Below, piece after piece: positions 8,001-16,997 of a stretch of 64,000 bases of DNA. Made by a program: the position numbers and the translations under genes. Under the pieces are notes generated by a model. It was given only the letters and a program-made list of their open reading frames with translations, had not been told where the DNA came from and made no database searches. Position 1 is the first letter of the stretch; each line of letters begins with the position of its first letter. This stretch comes from Marinilabiliales bacterium (lineage in GTDB: Bacteria > Bacteroidota > Bacteroidia > Bacteroidales > SZUA-534), in the NCBI GenBank assembly GCA_003512955.1, contig DOTG01000026.1, positions 284,032 to 348,031 of the forward strand. Reading direction: 5' to 3'.

Positions 8001-9554
8001 TTATTGTTGTAGATAAATGGTACGGATTACCTCTGTATCCCCTGTTTTAATGACCAGATTCTCGGAATACCCCTTGGAGTATCCATCGAATTTTACGTCA
8101 AGCCGATAGTTCCCTGGAAAAAGAGAACCAAAAAATTGTCCGCTCTCACCTAATACTGGGGCTTGTGAAATAATATTTCCAAACTCATCATAAATAGTTG
8201 CATAAGCTTTCAAAAAATCTTCAGAGTAAAGTACCGATTGGGTTTCAGAGCCAACCATTACTGTCCCAAATAAAATTACAGGTTGCGCCTCATCACCAAA
8301 AGTTAGTTTGTAAACATCCATTTTCCCATACCCTTCTTTACGGTTGGCAGCCATGTAAGCGGTTTTACCATCGGCAGTAAACGAGATGGTAGTATTATCA
8401 AGTGGTGTATTGATGGGCATACCCAAATTCCTGGGCCTAGTCCACGATTCGGTAGAATCGATATAAATGGTTTCATAAATATCATATTCCCCAATACCCT
8501 GATGCCCTTTGCTGGCAAAATACATTTTTTTCCCGTCGGAACTCAACGAAGGAAAGTTATCGTCATATTCAGTATTGATGGTACTCCCGATATTCTGCGA
8601 GGCACTCCACATGCCATTGGCATCCTTTTTTGAATAATAAATATCCAAACCACCCCGGCCCCCCCTGCGATCACTGGCAAAATAGAAGGTCTTTCCATCG
8701 GGCGATAAACAGGCACCCATTTCAACACCTTCGGTATTCACATCGTTGGGTAATTCACCTTTAGCAGCAATTGTAAACTTCCCCCCTTTCCGGTTGACTA
8801 ATTTAATGTCGTGGGTAGAATAATCACCGTCGGCATATTCCAGAATCTTATCACCCAGAGGGGTCATTCCTACCGATTCTTCATTATCGAAGGTGCTGAC
8901 CTGTAATGCCTGGCTTTTTTGCCAAATCCCTTTTTTTTGTTCCGACGAAGAAACATTGGCAATATAATCTTCATATTCCGAAACATAAGTCCTGTTCGAT
9001 GTATAGACCATTGAATTTCCATCAGCAGTAACAAAGGGCTGGTAATCGTCGAATTGTGAATTTATGGTGGTATCGAGCCGCTCAAAAGTCACATTAGAAG
9101 GGAAGTTAATCCGTTCCAAGGCATCGTAACACATTTCAATCAACCGGTCGGTTTGGTTGATGACATCTTCAGTTATTCCCATCATCTTATATTCATAAAA
9201 AGCCTCCACAGCTTCGGTAAACCTGTAATTGTACATGTAGGCCCGCCCCAAAAAATAAAAGGACCGGATGGGATAATTATTGTGCCCCACCACGAACTCG
9301 AGGTAAGGAATAGCTTTAGATTTATCGATGGTAGTTTCCGTGTAACAGATACCTATTTTGTAATTCAAATCAATATTCTTGGGATCGTTTTTATAAAGCT
9401 TCAGAAGGTTCTCCAAAGCAAATTCATAATCACCATCCCTGAGGCTATTCTCGGCATATTTTTGAGTTAAAACAATATCCATATCTTCTTGGGAATAGGC
9501 TGTTATCAGGCTGTTACAAAAAACCAATACCAAGATCAAGGCTTTACGCACCAT
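8001..9554 (-). CDS. Exported TPR/PD40 protein, PorE-like without OmpA domain (copy 1)
   Basis: The 517-residue protein has the same architecture as its downstream neighbour: signal peptide (MVRKALILVLVFCNSLITAYSQ), TPR helices (about 30-140), PD40 blades (about 160-410: QPFVTADGNSMVYTSN, ACLSPDGKTFYFASDRRGG, PSLSSDGKKMYFASKG) and a C-terminal regulatory-like beta domain (about 425-517). No OmpA-like peptidoglycan-binding motif is present. The gap to the next gene is 57 nt, so the pair is probably one transcript. A -7-like TATCTTTG on the minus strand at 9658-9665 is a possible promoter. The function is unknown. Confidence 0.85.
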   Translation of the reverse strand: MVRKALILVLVFCNSLITAYSQEDMDIVLTQKYAENSLRDGDYEFALENLLKLYKNDPKNIDLNYKIGICYTETTIDKSKAIPYLEFVVGHNNYPIRSFYFLGRAYMYNYRFTEAVEAFYEYKMMGITEDVINQTDRLIEMCYDALERINFPSNVTFERLDTTINSQFDDYQPFVTADGNSMVYTSNRTYVSEYEDYIANVSSSEQKKGIWQKSQALQVSTFDNEESVGMTPLGDKILEYADGDYSTHDIKLVNRKGGKFTIAAKGELPNDVNTEGVEMGACLSPDGKTFYFASDRRGGRGGLDIYYSKKDANGMWSASQNIGSTINTEYDDNFPSLSSDGKKMYFASKGHQGIGEYDIYETIYIDSTESWTRPRNLGMPINTPLDNTTISFTADGKTAYMAANRKEGYGKMDVYKLTFGDEAQPVILFGTVMVGSETQSVLYSEDFLKAYATIYDEFGNIISQAPVLGESGQFFGSLFPGNYRLDVKFDGYSKGYSENLVIKTGDTEVIRTIYLQQ

Positions 9555-9729
9555 TCTTACATCATGTTTTTTTAGTTCTATCCTTAAAAAAGCTCCTAAA
9601 GATATAAATTCTAGTTTAATTAATTGTAATTGACAGCATTTGCAACTGTTTTGCAGTCAAAGATACATCTTCCAAAGTATCTTAAAAATAAAAACCAAAA
9701 AAGTTTGGAAATGAACGGATCGAATAAAA

Positions 9730-9757
9730 AAAACCGCCATCGGAAAATGGCGGTTTT
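9730..9757 (-). terminator. Strong terminator of the gldF-dnaN operon
   Basis: AAAACCGCCAT (9730-9740) and ATGGCGGTTTT (9747-9757) form a perfect 11-bp stem with a 6-nt loop. On the minus strand it is followed by a run of eight T, and it lies 19 nt beyond the dnaN stop. Confidence 0.9.
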
Positions 9758-9776
9758 ACATATATCATGCTTAAAA

Positions 9777-10904
9777 TTACCCATTAATCATCATTGGCAT
9801 TAACAACATCAGTACATCTTCATGTTCCGATTCAGTTTCCAATGGTTCCAAAACTCCGGCACGGGTGGGATCGGACATGTTCATCACCACATCGGTCGAT
9901 GCAAGGTTTGCCAAAATTTCAATGAGGAACAACGATTTGAATCCAATTTCCATATCATCGCCTTCGAACTGGCATTTTACACGCTCGTGGGCAGAAATGG
10001 AAAAATCGATATCCTGAGCCGAGACAGTCAACTGGTTAGCTGTTAACGAAAGCTTGATCAGGTTGCTGGCCTGGTTTGAAAACACCGAAACACGGCGCAA
10101 AGAATTGTAAAAATCCAATCGGTCAATCGTCAGTTTATTGGGGTTTTCTTTAGGGATGACCGCTTCGTAATTCGGGTAATTCCCTTCCACCAAGCGGCAA
10201 ATTAATTTGTACCCGTTGAATTCAACCAAGGCATTTTTTGCGTCAAACTGAAGATTTACAGCACTATTGTCTTTAGGTAAAATGTTTTTCAACAGACCGG
10301 CTGGTTTTTGGGGCAAAATAAACGAAGCCTCTTCGCTGGCTTTTACATCGGTACGGCGGTAGCGGACCAATTTGTGTGCATCGGAAGCTACAAAAGTAAG
10401 GTGGTCGGTTGAAAGTTCGATGTTGATACCTGTCATTACCGGACGAAGTTCATCGTCAGAAGCAGCAAACAATGTTTTGCTTACCCCTTGCAACAGCACC
10501 TCGGCAGTTAAAGATACCGAATGCACGTTTTTCTTAATTTCAGGAAGTTGTGGAAAATCGGCACTATTTTGACCCATGATGCTGAACTTCCCGTTTTCAG
10601 AGATAATGTCCACCGTCAAGGTGTCTTTATCAATGTTAAACGTCAGGGGTTGTTCCGGGAACTCTTTCAAAATAGTGGTAATCCTTTTTGCATCAATGGC
10701 CACTTCGCCCGTTTCGTTTGAGCTTTCCAACGGAATGCGGGTAACCAGTGTAGTCTCCAAGTCGGAAGCGGTAACTATTAATTCGTTATCCTTTAACTGG
10801 AATAAGAAATTATCCAGAATGGGTAAAGTATTTTTTGAACTGATCACACGGCTAACTGCCTGTAAGTGATGCAACATCGATGAGCTTGAAATTATAAAAT
10901 TCAT
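9777..10904 (-). CDS. dnaN: DNA polymerase III subunit beta (sliding clamp)
   Basis: The 375-residue length and three repeated clamp domains (about 1-120, 125-245, 248-375) identify the beta clamp, the ring that tethers polymerase III and repair factors to DNA. Landmarks are MNFIISSS at the start, ISSKNTLPILDNFLF (about 21-35), FAASDDELRPVMTGIN (about 146-161), the SDAHKLVRYRR strand and the C-terminal LMPMMING, matching the usual hydrophobic LMPMR-like end. The clamp lies 68 nt downstream of the DUF4340 gene and the gldF-gldG pair, and not beside dnaA. Confidence 0.97.
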   Translation of the reverse strand: MNFIISSSSMLHHLQAVSRVISSKNTLPILDNFLFQLKDNELIVTASDLETTLVTRIPLESSNETGEVAIDAKRITTILKEFPEQPLTFNIDKDTLTVDIISENGKFSIMGQNSADFPQLPEIKKNVHSVSLTAEVLLQGVSKTLFAASDDELRPVMTGINIELSTDHLTFVASDAHKLVRYRRTDVKASEEASFILPQKPAGLLKNILPKDNSAVNLQFDAKNALVEFNGYKLICRLVEGNYPNYEAVIPKENPNKLTIDRLDFYNSLRRVSVFSNQASNLIKLSLTANQLTVSAQDIDFSISAHERVKCQFEGDDMEIGFKSLFLIEILANLASTDVVMNMSDPTRAGVLEPLETESEHEDVLMLLMPMMING

Positions 10905-10930
10905 ATCAAAATATTTAGTCTATGAGGAAC

Positions 10931-10938
10931 CAAAAATA
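10931..10938 (-). promoter_or_regulatory. Possible internal -7 box for dnaN
   Basis: The minus strand reads TATTTTTG (TAnnTTTG), about 27 nt before the dnaN ATG. The -33 element is not convincing. Confidence 0.35.
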
Positions 10939-10972
10939 TTAAAAATTATTATCAATTAGTGGCAAATTAAAA

Positions 10973-11974
10973 TCATTCTTTTAAGAAAGTTTCGCGGCCA
11001 ACGAATAGCGGGTCGAAGACAAAATATTGAGCATACACAAATTCCTTGTCATTTAACAATAGAAAAAAATTATCCGGATCGTTTTTAATCTCTTGCCCAA
11101 AAAAGTCCAATCTTCCCCATCCCGGTTTATTGAACGCTTTCATTTGGATTGTATTCCCATTGTTCATTTTGGCGGTAATCACAAACACGGGCGGGCTGTT
11201 TTTAATAGAATCGAGGTATTCCATGGGTACATCCTCAATGTATTTGCTATAATTCTTTTTACGGAATTCCATCAGGTACTTTTTTGCTTTCAGGGTATCA
11301 AAGCTATGGATGGGTTCTTTTTCAGGGTAGGAGAACAATTCAAAATGATTGCTCCAGTGGGTTAGCTGAAATGATGATTTTTTATTTTTAAGATTCTCAA
11401 CCGTAACTTCCTGAAGGTGTTCCAACGAGATGGCAAACACCGTTTGAGCTTTCCATTCATATTCCAAAGTAGAAAAACGGGTCGAGAGATACCCACGGAA
11501 CCCGGGGATTTCAACAACAAAAGGGCTGGAAGAATTTTCAATTATCATATAAGTACCATAGGAATCCTGGGTGGGGCCGCCCACATAATACACCTTCACC
11601 CGTTTCCCTTTTTGGTAAATTTCAACCTTGGTCGATTTTACGGCCAGGCTTTTAATAATATTCTCTTGTGCCGCCTTAGCCACCGGCTCTTTAACCTGAA
11701 TACGGTACATTGTTTTCAGCAAAATATTGACCAAATCTTGCCGGGCAACATATTCGGAATTTAACACCCAATGGTCGGTAGTCCGCTCCAGGAGAATGGA
11801 TTGGTTTTCTTTATCAACCAAAAAAATCTTATCCACCAGTGCCGTGTCTTCAACGGCAAAATCGCGAAGTTCCTTTTTGATGGTGCTCTTGTTTTGTGTA
11901 GCTACTACTACCAATACCAAGATAACCAACAACACCAAAATCAAATACCTGAGATTCTTTTTGTTCATGAACAT
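10973..11974 (-). CDS. DUF4340-domain membrane-anchored protein of the gliding-type ABC locus
   Basis: One N-terminal transmembrane segment (NLRYLILVLLVILVLVVVA) precedes about 300 residues of extracytoplasmic beta-rich sequence with repeated motifs such as VEIYQKGKRVKVYYVG and GGPTQDSYGTYMIIENSS. The features fit DUF4340, which in many bacteria lies next to GldG-like ABC genes. The start is taken at 11974, one nucleotide after the gldG stop; an ATG two codons later (11968) is equally possible. A far upstream start would wrongly overlap gldG. It probably acts with the GldFG transporter. Confidence 0.85.
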   Translation of the reverse strand: MFMNKKNLRYLILVLLVILVLVVVATQNKSTIKKELRDFAVEDTALVDKIFLVDKENQSILLERTTDHWVLNSEYVARQDLVNILLKTMYRIQVKEPVAKAAQENIIKSLAVKSTKVEIYQKGKRVKVYYVGGPTQDSYGTYMIIENSSSPFVVEIPGFRGYLSTRFSTLEYEWKAQTVFAISLEHLQEVTVENLKNKKSSFQLTHWSNHFELFSYPEKEPIHSFDTLKAKKYLMEFRKKNYSKYIEDVPMEYLDSIKNSPPVFVITAKMNNGNTIQMKAFNKPGWGRLDFFGQEIKNDPDNFFLLLNDKEFVYAQYFVFDPLFVGRETFLKE

Positions 11975-11975
11975 T

Positions 11976-13715
11976 TTATTGATTGTATTTTCTTTTTCGA
12001 ATAAAGCTATAAATGACTCCCGATGCAATAACCAAGAGTATGGGCAACAAAACATTGATGAGTTGCCAGGTTAACCGATGCTCCAGAATCTTAGGCTTAT
12101 CAAGCAACCGGAGTTTGTATTCTTTGGATCGGGCTTCCATCAGACCCTGCATGTCGCACAAATAATTAAGGCAATTAAGCATGAGTTCTTTATTGCCAAA
12201 GGTCTGGCGGGTATATCGATCGTAACCCAACGGCAAAGCTTCTGTTTTTCCGGCATTCCGTTGCACCTGATTCCGGATAATATCGCCATCGGAAATCACA
12301 ATTATTTTGGCAGGTTTGCTTTGGGCCAAAAAACCAATGGAACTGTTTTGCGATACCTCGGGTGCTACCCGATTGGCATATACTGAATGGAATGTGCCTT
12401 CCAGCAATATACCTGTGGGCAAAAACGGCTTATTAAACCGTTCAGGAACCATCTTTTCGCTGATGATGGATAAATCGACCAAAGCCGGAGAAGCCACCAC
12501 CCGGCTATATTTTGAGGATGAAAGGATGATGCGTTTCTTTATCTTATCCGACGACCCCACGGTATCAATGACACTCACAAATTGCGATTTAACCATGTCG
12601 AGATTTCGGGTAATGGGATGGTTATCGGCCGGCACCAACAATGGGAAATAAATCCATGGGGCCGGACTGAATTCCGCCTGTTGGCCAGCCAATGCTGTGT
12701 TGACGGGAATCATGGCACATTGCATGTCCTGAATCAGGTTGTAATTGATGCGTACACCATATTTAAACAACATGTCTTCCAAATTCAGCGATTGGTTTAA
12801 AGCCAAGGTAGAACGCGAATAGGCCAGGCTGTCAAGGTTCACCACTACCGGATCAATCAACCACAAGATACTTCCCCCGTTCATCAGGTACTGGTCGATG
12901 ATAAATTTGTCTTTTTCTGAGAATTCTTTTTCAGGTTTGGCAATCACAATTGTTTGGTACCTGTTTTTACCAAGCGTATCACGCAGGCTGTATAAATAGC
13001 CATCAATGGTGACACGTTCCAAAATATAGTAGGAAGCTAAGGTATTGGCAATATCATCCACTTCGATGGGCTCCAACTCACCGTGACCTTCGATAAACCC
13101 GATTTTGGGCGGAACCAGGGTGGTCAATTTGTGGATGGCAAACGTAAGTTCGTATTCCAAGGCCTGGATGGATGCATTGAGATTCCCCTCGGGGGAGAAA
13201 CCCACATAATTCTTTAAAATATTTACCGGAACCTCATTCCCACGATAAGATACAATGATACCCGGGAAGATTATTTTTTGGGTAGTCCCGCCATCCTGTT
13301 CTTTCACCTGAAGGTTGGTAGGTTCCAGTCCTTTCTCGTAAAGCTGCTTAAAAACCTCATTCCGCGTTTTTTTATCAGGACTGGCTGCCGGATCGATAAA
13401 TTCGTACTGGATGTTATCCTCCCCATAGGCCCGGAATTCATCTAAAATCTCCCTCACTGAATTTTGAAGCCTCTGAAAACCTGCCGGCATCTCGCCATCG
13501 AGATAAACTTTAAAATAGAGAATGTCGTCAGTTTCCTGAAGCACCCGTTTGGTGTGCGATGACAAGGTGTATCGTTTATCGGCCGTTAAATCAATCCGAG
13601 TAAATAAATAATTTGACAAGATGGTCAGCAATACAATGATAGTTAGCGTTGTAACCAATTGAATGACGTGTTCTTTTTTAAGTTCTCTTCGTTGCATGCT
13701 ATTTGTTTTTACCAT
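11976..13715 (-). CDS. gldG: Gliding motility-associated ABC transporter substrate-binding protein GldG
   Basis: The 579-residue protein has an N-terminal membrane anchor (about 16-34, LVTTLTIIVLLTILSNYLF), the ADKRYTLSSHTKRVL motif, a long periplasmic ABC-auxiliary domain with PKIGFIEGHGELEP and NGGSILWLIDPVVV, and a C-terminal transmembrane helix (about 548-570). It overlaps the end of gldF by 7 nt, as expected for the gldFG pair. In Flavobacterium johnsoniae GldA, GldF and GldG form an ABC complex needed for gliding. Many non-gliding Bacteroidota also carry it, so motility should not be assumed. The ATPase gene gldA is not in this window. Confidence 0.92.
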   Translation of the reverse strand: MVKTNSMQRRELKKEHVIQLVTTLTIIVLLTILSNYLFTRIDLTADKRYTLSSHTKRVLQETDDILYFKVYLDGEMPAGFQRLQNSVREILDEFRAYGEDNIQYEFIDPAASPDKKTRNEVFKQLYEKGLEPTNLQVKEQDGGTTQKIIFPGIIVSYRGNEVPVNILKNYVGFSPEGNLNASIQALEYELTFAIHKLTTLVPPKIGFIEGHGELEPIEVDDIANTLASYYILERVTIDGYLYSLRDTLGKNRYQTIVIAKPEKEFSEKDKFIIDQYLMNGGSILWLIDPVVVNLDSLAYSRSTLALNQSLNLEDMLFKYGVRINYNLIQDMQCAMIPVNTALAGQQAEFSPAPWIYFPLLVPADNHPITRNLDMVKSQFVSVIDTVGSSDKIKKRIILSSSKYSRVVASPALVDLSIISEKMVPERFNKPFLPTGILLEGTFHSVYANRVAPEVSQNSSIGFLAQSKPAKIIVISDGDIIRNQVQRNAGKTEALPLGYDRYTRQTFGNKELMLNCLNYLCDMQGLMEARSKEYKLRLLDKPKILEHRLTWQLINVLLPILLVIASGVIYSFIRKRKYNQ

Positions 13716-14440
13716 TTGCGGCTTTGTAATTTAATTTTTGTCGCTGTGATGAACACGGCAATCACACTAAAAAAATAAATCAAATCACGGGTATCGGCCA
13801 CACCCCGGCTTATTGATTTGTAGTGTCTGAAGATGCTCATCCCCTGCAAATAAAATTCCCCCTTCTTGTTTTGTAGCAACATACTTGCTGCATCAAATCC
13901 GTAAAAAAACAGAAAGACAAACACCATGCTTAAAATAAAGGCAACAATAGAATTCTCAGTCAATGAAGATCCAAAAATTCCAATGGAAACATAAACGGCA
14001 GCAAGCAAGATCAAACCAATGTAAGAACCCCAGGTACCTCCCACATCCATATTACCCAGAGGGTTGCCCAACAAATATACCGATAAAAAATACATTAGAG
14101 TGGGCAGGATGGCCAAAACGGTAATGGTTAATGCCGCCAGGTACTTACTCCACACCACCCCTAAATCTGAAATAGGGCGGGTAAAAAGCAAATCAAGGGT
14201 TCCCGCCTTTTTTTCATCGGCAAACAGCTTCATGGTAATGGCCGGAATTAAAAACATGAAAATCCAGGGTGCCAGTACGAAGAAGGTCTCCATGTCAGCG
14301 TATCCCTTATCTAACACATTATTGTCGCCGGGAATAACCCACATAAACAAACCGGTGGTAAGCAGAAAGACAATAACCACCAGGTAACCTGTTAACGAAC
14401 TGAAAAACCCGACCACCTCTTTTTTAAATAATGCTGTCAT
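13709..14440 (-). CDS. gldF: Gliding motility-associated ABC transporter permease GldF
   Basis: The 243-residue integral membrane protein has about six hydrophobic helices and an ABC-2 permease pattern. MTALFKKEVVGFFSSLTGYL at the start and ADEKKAGTLDLLFTRPIS (about 74-91) are typical of GldF/NosY-type permeases. The coding end overlaps gldG by 7 nt, showing tight coupling. A very good promoter lies 23-52 nt upstream. It probably forms the membrane channel of the GldFG complex. Confidence 0.93.
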   Translation of the reverse strand: MTALFKKEVVGFFSSLTGYLVVIVFLLTTGLFMWVIPGDNNVLDKGYADMETFFVLAPWIFMFLIPAITMKLFADEKKAGTLDLLFTRPISDLGVVWSKYLAALTITVLAILPTLMYFLSVYLLGNPLGNMDVGGTWGSYIGLILLAAVYVSIGIFGSSLTENSIVAFILSMVFVFLFFYGFDAASMLLQNKKGEFYLQGMSIFRHYKSISRGVADTRDLIYFFSVIAVFITATKIKLQSRKW

Positions 14441-14462
14441 ATATTTTTTTTACAAACCACCA

Positions 14463-14492
14463 CAAAATTATAGGATTTTTAAGACAATCAAA
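14463..14492 (-). promoter_or_regulatory. Promoter of the gldF-gldG-DUF4340-dnaN operon
   Basis: On the minus strand TTTG (14489-14492) and TAATTTTG (14463-14470) are separated by 18 nt, matching the Bacteroidetes TTTG-N19-TAnnTTTG consensus. The predicted start is about 15 nt before the gldF ATG. Confidence 0.75.
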
Positions 14493-14697
14493 TCTTTTTA
14501 ATCATTCCCTTTTGTGAAGTGATTTTATCAAAATGGAACCTCCGTAACGAATTCAAGGTTATTGATTGTTCCCGGAAATCGGGCAAAGCTATCCGGTGAC
14601 TGATTCTGCAAGAACAACTTTCAAACACCATATAATTCACAAGCCATCGGATGATTTGCTAGTTTAGGAAACATCTGAAAAGATAAAATATTGGAAA

Positions 14698-16968
14698 TTA
14701 TACCCGGATGCCTAACACGATGATGTCGTCCACCTGATCAATGTCGCCGCGCCAATCATCAATGTTTTTATTTAAAATTTCGCGCTGATCGGCCATGTTT
14801 TTATCCTGAATTTTGCCTAGCAATTCTTTGAATGGTTTCGATTTGAATTTTCCGCCGGTAGGGCCTCCAAATTGGTCGGCATACCCATCGGAGAAGATAT
14901 AGAAAGTGTCCCCTTTTTGCAAATCCAATTCATTATTGGTAAAACTTTCTTTTTCTTTCACATAAATCCCTATGGGCATTTTATCGGCCTTTATTTCAAT
15001 CAATTCACCGGCACGGAATAAATATAATGGGTTGTAGGCTCCTGCATATTGGAGTTTCATCTCCTCAAAATCAATCACACAAAGGGCAATGTCCATCCCG
15101 TCTTTGGCTTCGCCCTCTTTGCCGGTTTGGCCTAAAGTCCGCTTTACTTCTCTCCGCAAATCGTTTAAGATTAAATGAGCTTGCCATGTATTGTTTTTGT
15201 TCACAATCTCATTCAAAAACGAAACCCCCAACATACTCATAAAAGCTCCAGGAACGCCATGACCTGTACAGTCGGCAGCGGCAATAATTACTTTGTTCCC
15301 AACTTTGTTCATCCAATAATAGTCGCCACTAACAATGTCGCGGGGCCTGAAAAGGATGAAGTGTTCGGTTAGAATCTCTTGTGCCAGTTGGTTCGAAGGC
15401 AATATTGCCGTTTGAATCCGTTTGGCATATTTGATGCTGTCCGTAATTTCTTCTTTCTGCTTTTCAATTTCAGCCTTTTGAATTTCCAGCAAAACATTAT
15501 CCCGTTTTTTCCTTTGATAACTCCGGAACACCTGGATGGAAAAAACGGAAACCACGAACAGGCCAATTAAAATAAACATGCGTACCAGTTTGTCCCTTTT
15601 TTGCTTTTGCTGATATTCCAATTCCTTTTGAGCAGCCAAAAATTCTTGTTCCTTTTGCTGTTTATCAAACTCGTATTGCATGCTCATTTGGGTGAGCAAT
15701 TCCACATTCTGGTCGCTCTTTAAGCTGTCGTTCCAATTTTTATACAGCACATGGTTTTGGTAGGCTCTTTTGTAATCGCCCAACATGGCATAGGCTTTAC
15801 TCAACTTATCGTGCGATACTTCCAAGCTCGAAAACGATTCAATTTCATCGGCCATTTCTTTGGCTTTGTTCAGATAATCAATCGCTTTCCGGTATTGCCC
15901 CATCAACAGATAAACCTCTCCGATTCCTTGATACGACAAAAGCATTTCATCTACATCATTCAGGTCCTGACTGTTGATGCCGATGCTTTTTTGATAAAAC
16001 TCTAGAGCTATGGTTAGGTTTGAAACCAGTTGAGCCTCTTTCTCCTTTTCAAACCTCTTAACGTGGGTCTGGGCTATAAGGTTGTAAACCACCACGGTTC
16101 CCCGGATATCATTTATTTTGGTATAAATATCCAACGCGTTCTGATACACGATAAAGGCCGAATCGTAATTGTTTTTCTGAGTATAAATCCCTCCAAGGTT
16201 TCTGTAAGTATCGGCCAAGATGCGATTATCCTGCGATTGATTGGCAATGGCATTGGCACGCTTATAAAAACTCAGGGCGTGATCGTATTTCTCCTGCCCC
16301 TCATAAATGCCCCCAATGTTTGCCAGGGTAGAGGCAATCATCACCTGATCGTTCAGCAACTCGTTTATTTCCAGGCTTTTAAAATAATTCTCAAGAGCTT
16401 TTTCGTAATTCCCTTGATCATAAAAAACAGCCCCGATGTTGTTATAGCAATATGCACTTCCTTTTTTATCGCCTAATTTAGAACGTTGCCCCAGGCTCTC
16501 TTTATAATGTTTGATGGCTTCGCTAAAATTCGATTGGATGTGATATACCATGCCCACGATATTTTCAAAACTGGCCGAGTTATCTAAATTCTCTTCAATA
16601 TCCTTATAAGGCAAGCTTTTTTGGTAATAAAACAAAGTAGAATCGAATTGATATTGTTGGTACATACATAATCCATATAGGTAATAGGACATTGCCAATC
16701 CCTTTCCAAATTTAATGGTTTCACCTATCGTAATAGCTTGCCGGGCATAGATTGCGGCCTTTTCGGCATCTGAATTTATGAATTCCTTTGCAAGGGTATT
16801 TAAAATGGTAATTCGGGAGGTATCTTCGGTAACGTTGTTTAATTGAGTTAACAAATCCAACACAAGTGTCCGATTCTCCTGAGCCCTTAACATTATTGAG
16901 TTAACAGTAATAAAAAAAGTGATGAAAAAAACAAATTTGTGCATTAAAAATCCGATTAGTTTTTTCAA
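14698..16968 (-). CDS. TPR-repeat membrane protein with SpoIIE (PP2C-type) phosphatase output
   Basis: The 756-residue protein has a signal sequence or N-terminal helix, about eight TPR repeats (about 40-410; canonical units such as GSAYCYNNIGAVFYDQGNYE), a coiled coil, a membrane helix near 475-495 (VRMFILIGLFVVSVFSIQVF) and a cytoplasmic SpoIIE domain (about 530-756). PP2C metal-site motifs are intact: SGDYYWM, AADCTGHG, KDGMDIALC, FSDGYADQ and VDDIIVL. The layout suggests an extracytoplasmic peptide or protein sensor controlling a Ser/Thr phosphatase, probably acting on an anti-anti-sigma type partner. No such partner is nearby. It lies 29 nt after tex. An alternative start is at 16944. 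Confidence 0.88.
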   Translation of the reverse strand: MKKLIGFLMHKFVFFITFFITVNSIMLRAQENRTLVLDLLTQLNNVTEDTSRITILNTLAKEFINSDAEKAAIYARQAITIGETIKFGKGLAMSYYLYGLCMYQQYQFDSTLFYYQKSLPYKDIEENLDNSASFENIVGMVYHIQSNFSEAIKHYKESLGQRSKLGDKKGSAYCYNNIGAVFYDQGNYEKALENYFKSLEINELLNDQVMIASTLANIGGIYEGQEKYDHALSFYKRANAIANQSQDNRILADTYRNLGGIYTQKNNYDSAFIVYQNALDIYTKINDIRGTVVVYNLIAQTHVKRFEKEKEAQLVSNLTIALEFYQKSIGINSQDLNDVDEMLLSYQGIGEVYLLMGQYRKAIDYLNKAKEMADEIESFSSLEVSHDKLSKAYAMLGDYKRAYQNHVLYKNWNDSLKSDQNVELLTQMSMQYEFDKQQKEQEFLAAQKELEYQQKQKRDKLVRMFILIGLFVVSVFSIQVFRSYQRKKRDNVLLEIQKAEIEKQKEEITDSIKYAKRIQTAILPSNQLAQEILTEHFILFRPRDIVSGDYYWMNKVGNKVIIAAADCTGHGVPGAFMSMLGVSFLNEIVNKNNTWQAHLILNDLRREVKRTLGQTGKEGEAKDGMDIALCVIDFEEMKLQYAGAYNPLYLFRAGELIEIKADKMPIGIYVKEKESFTNNELDLQKGDTFYIFSDGYADQFGGPTGGKFKSKPFKELLGKIQDKNMADQREILNKNIDDWRGDIDQVDDIIVLGIRV

Positions 16969-16997
16969 AGATAGTTGTTTATTTTTTTAAAAAAAAT

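Noticed and set aside
16030..16476. 148-codon plus-strand frame in the TPR region
   Set aside because: It is antisense to the TPR repeats of the SpoIIE gene, where repetitive composition produces long open shadows.
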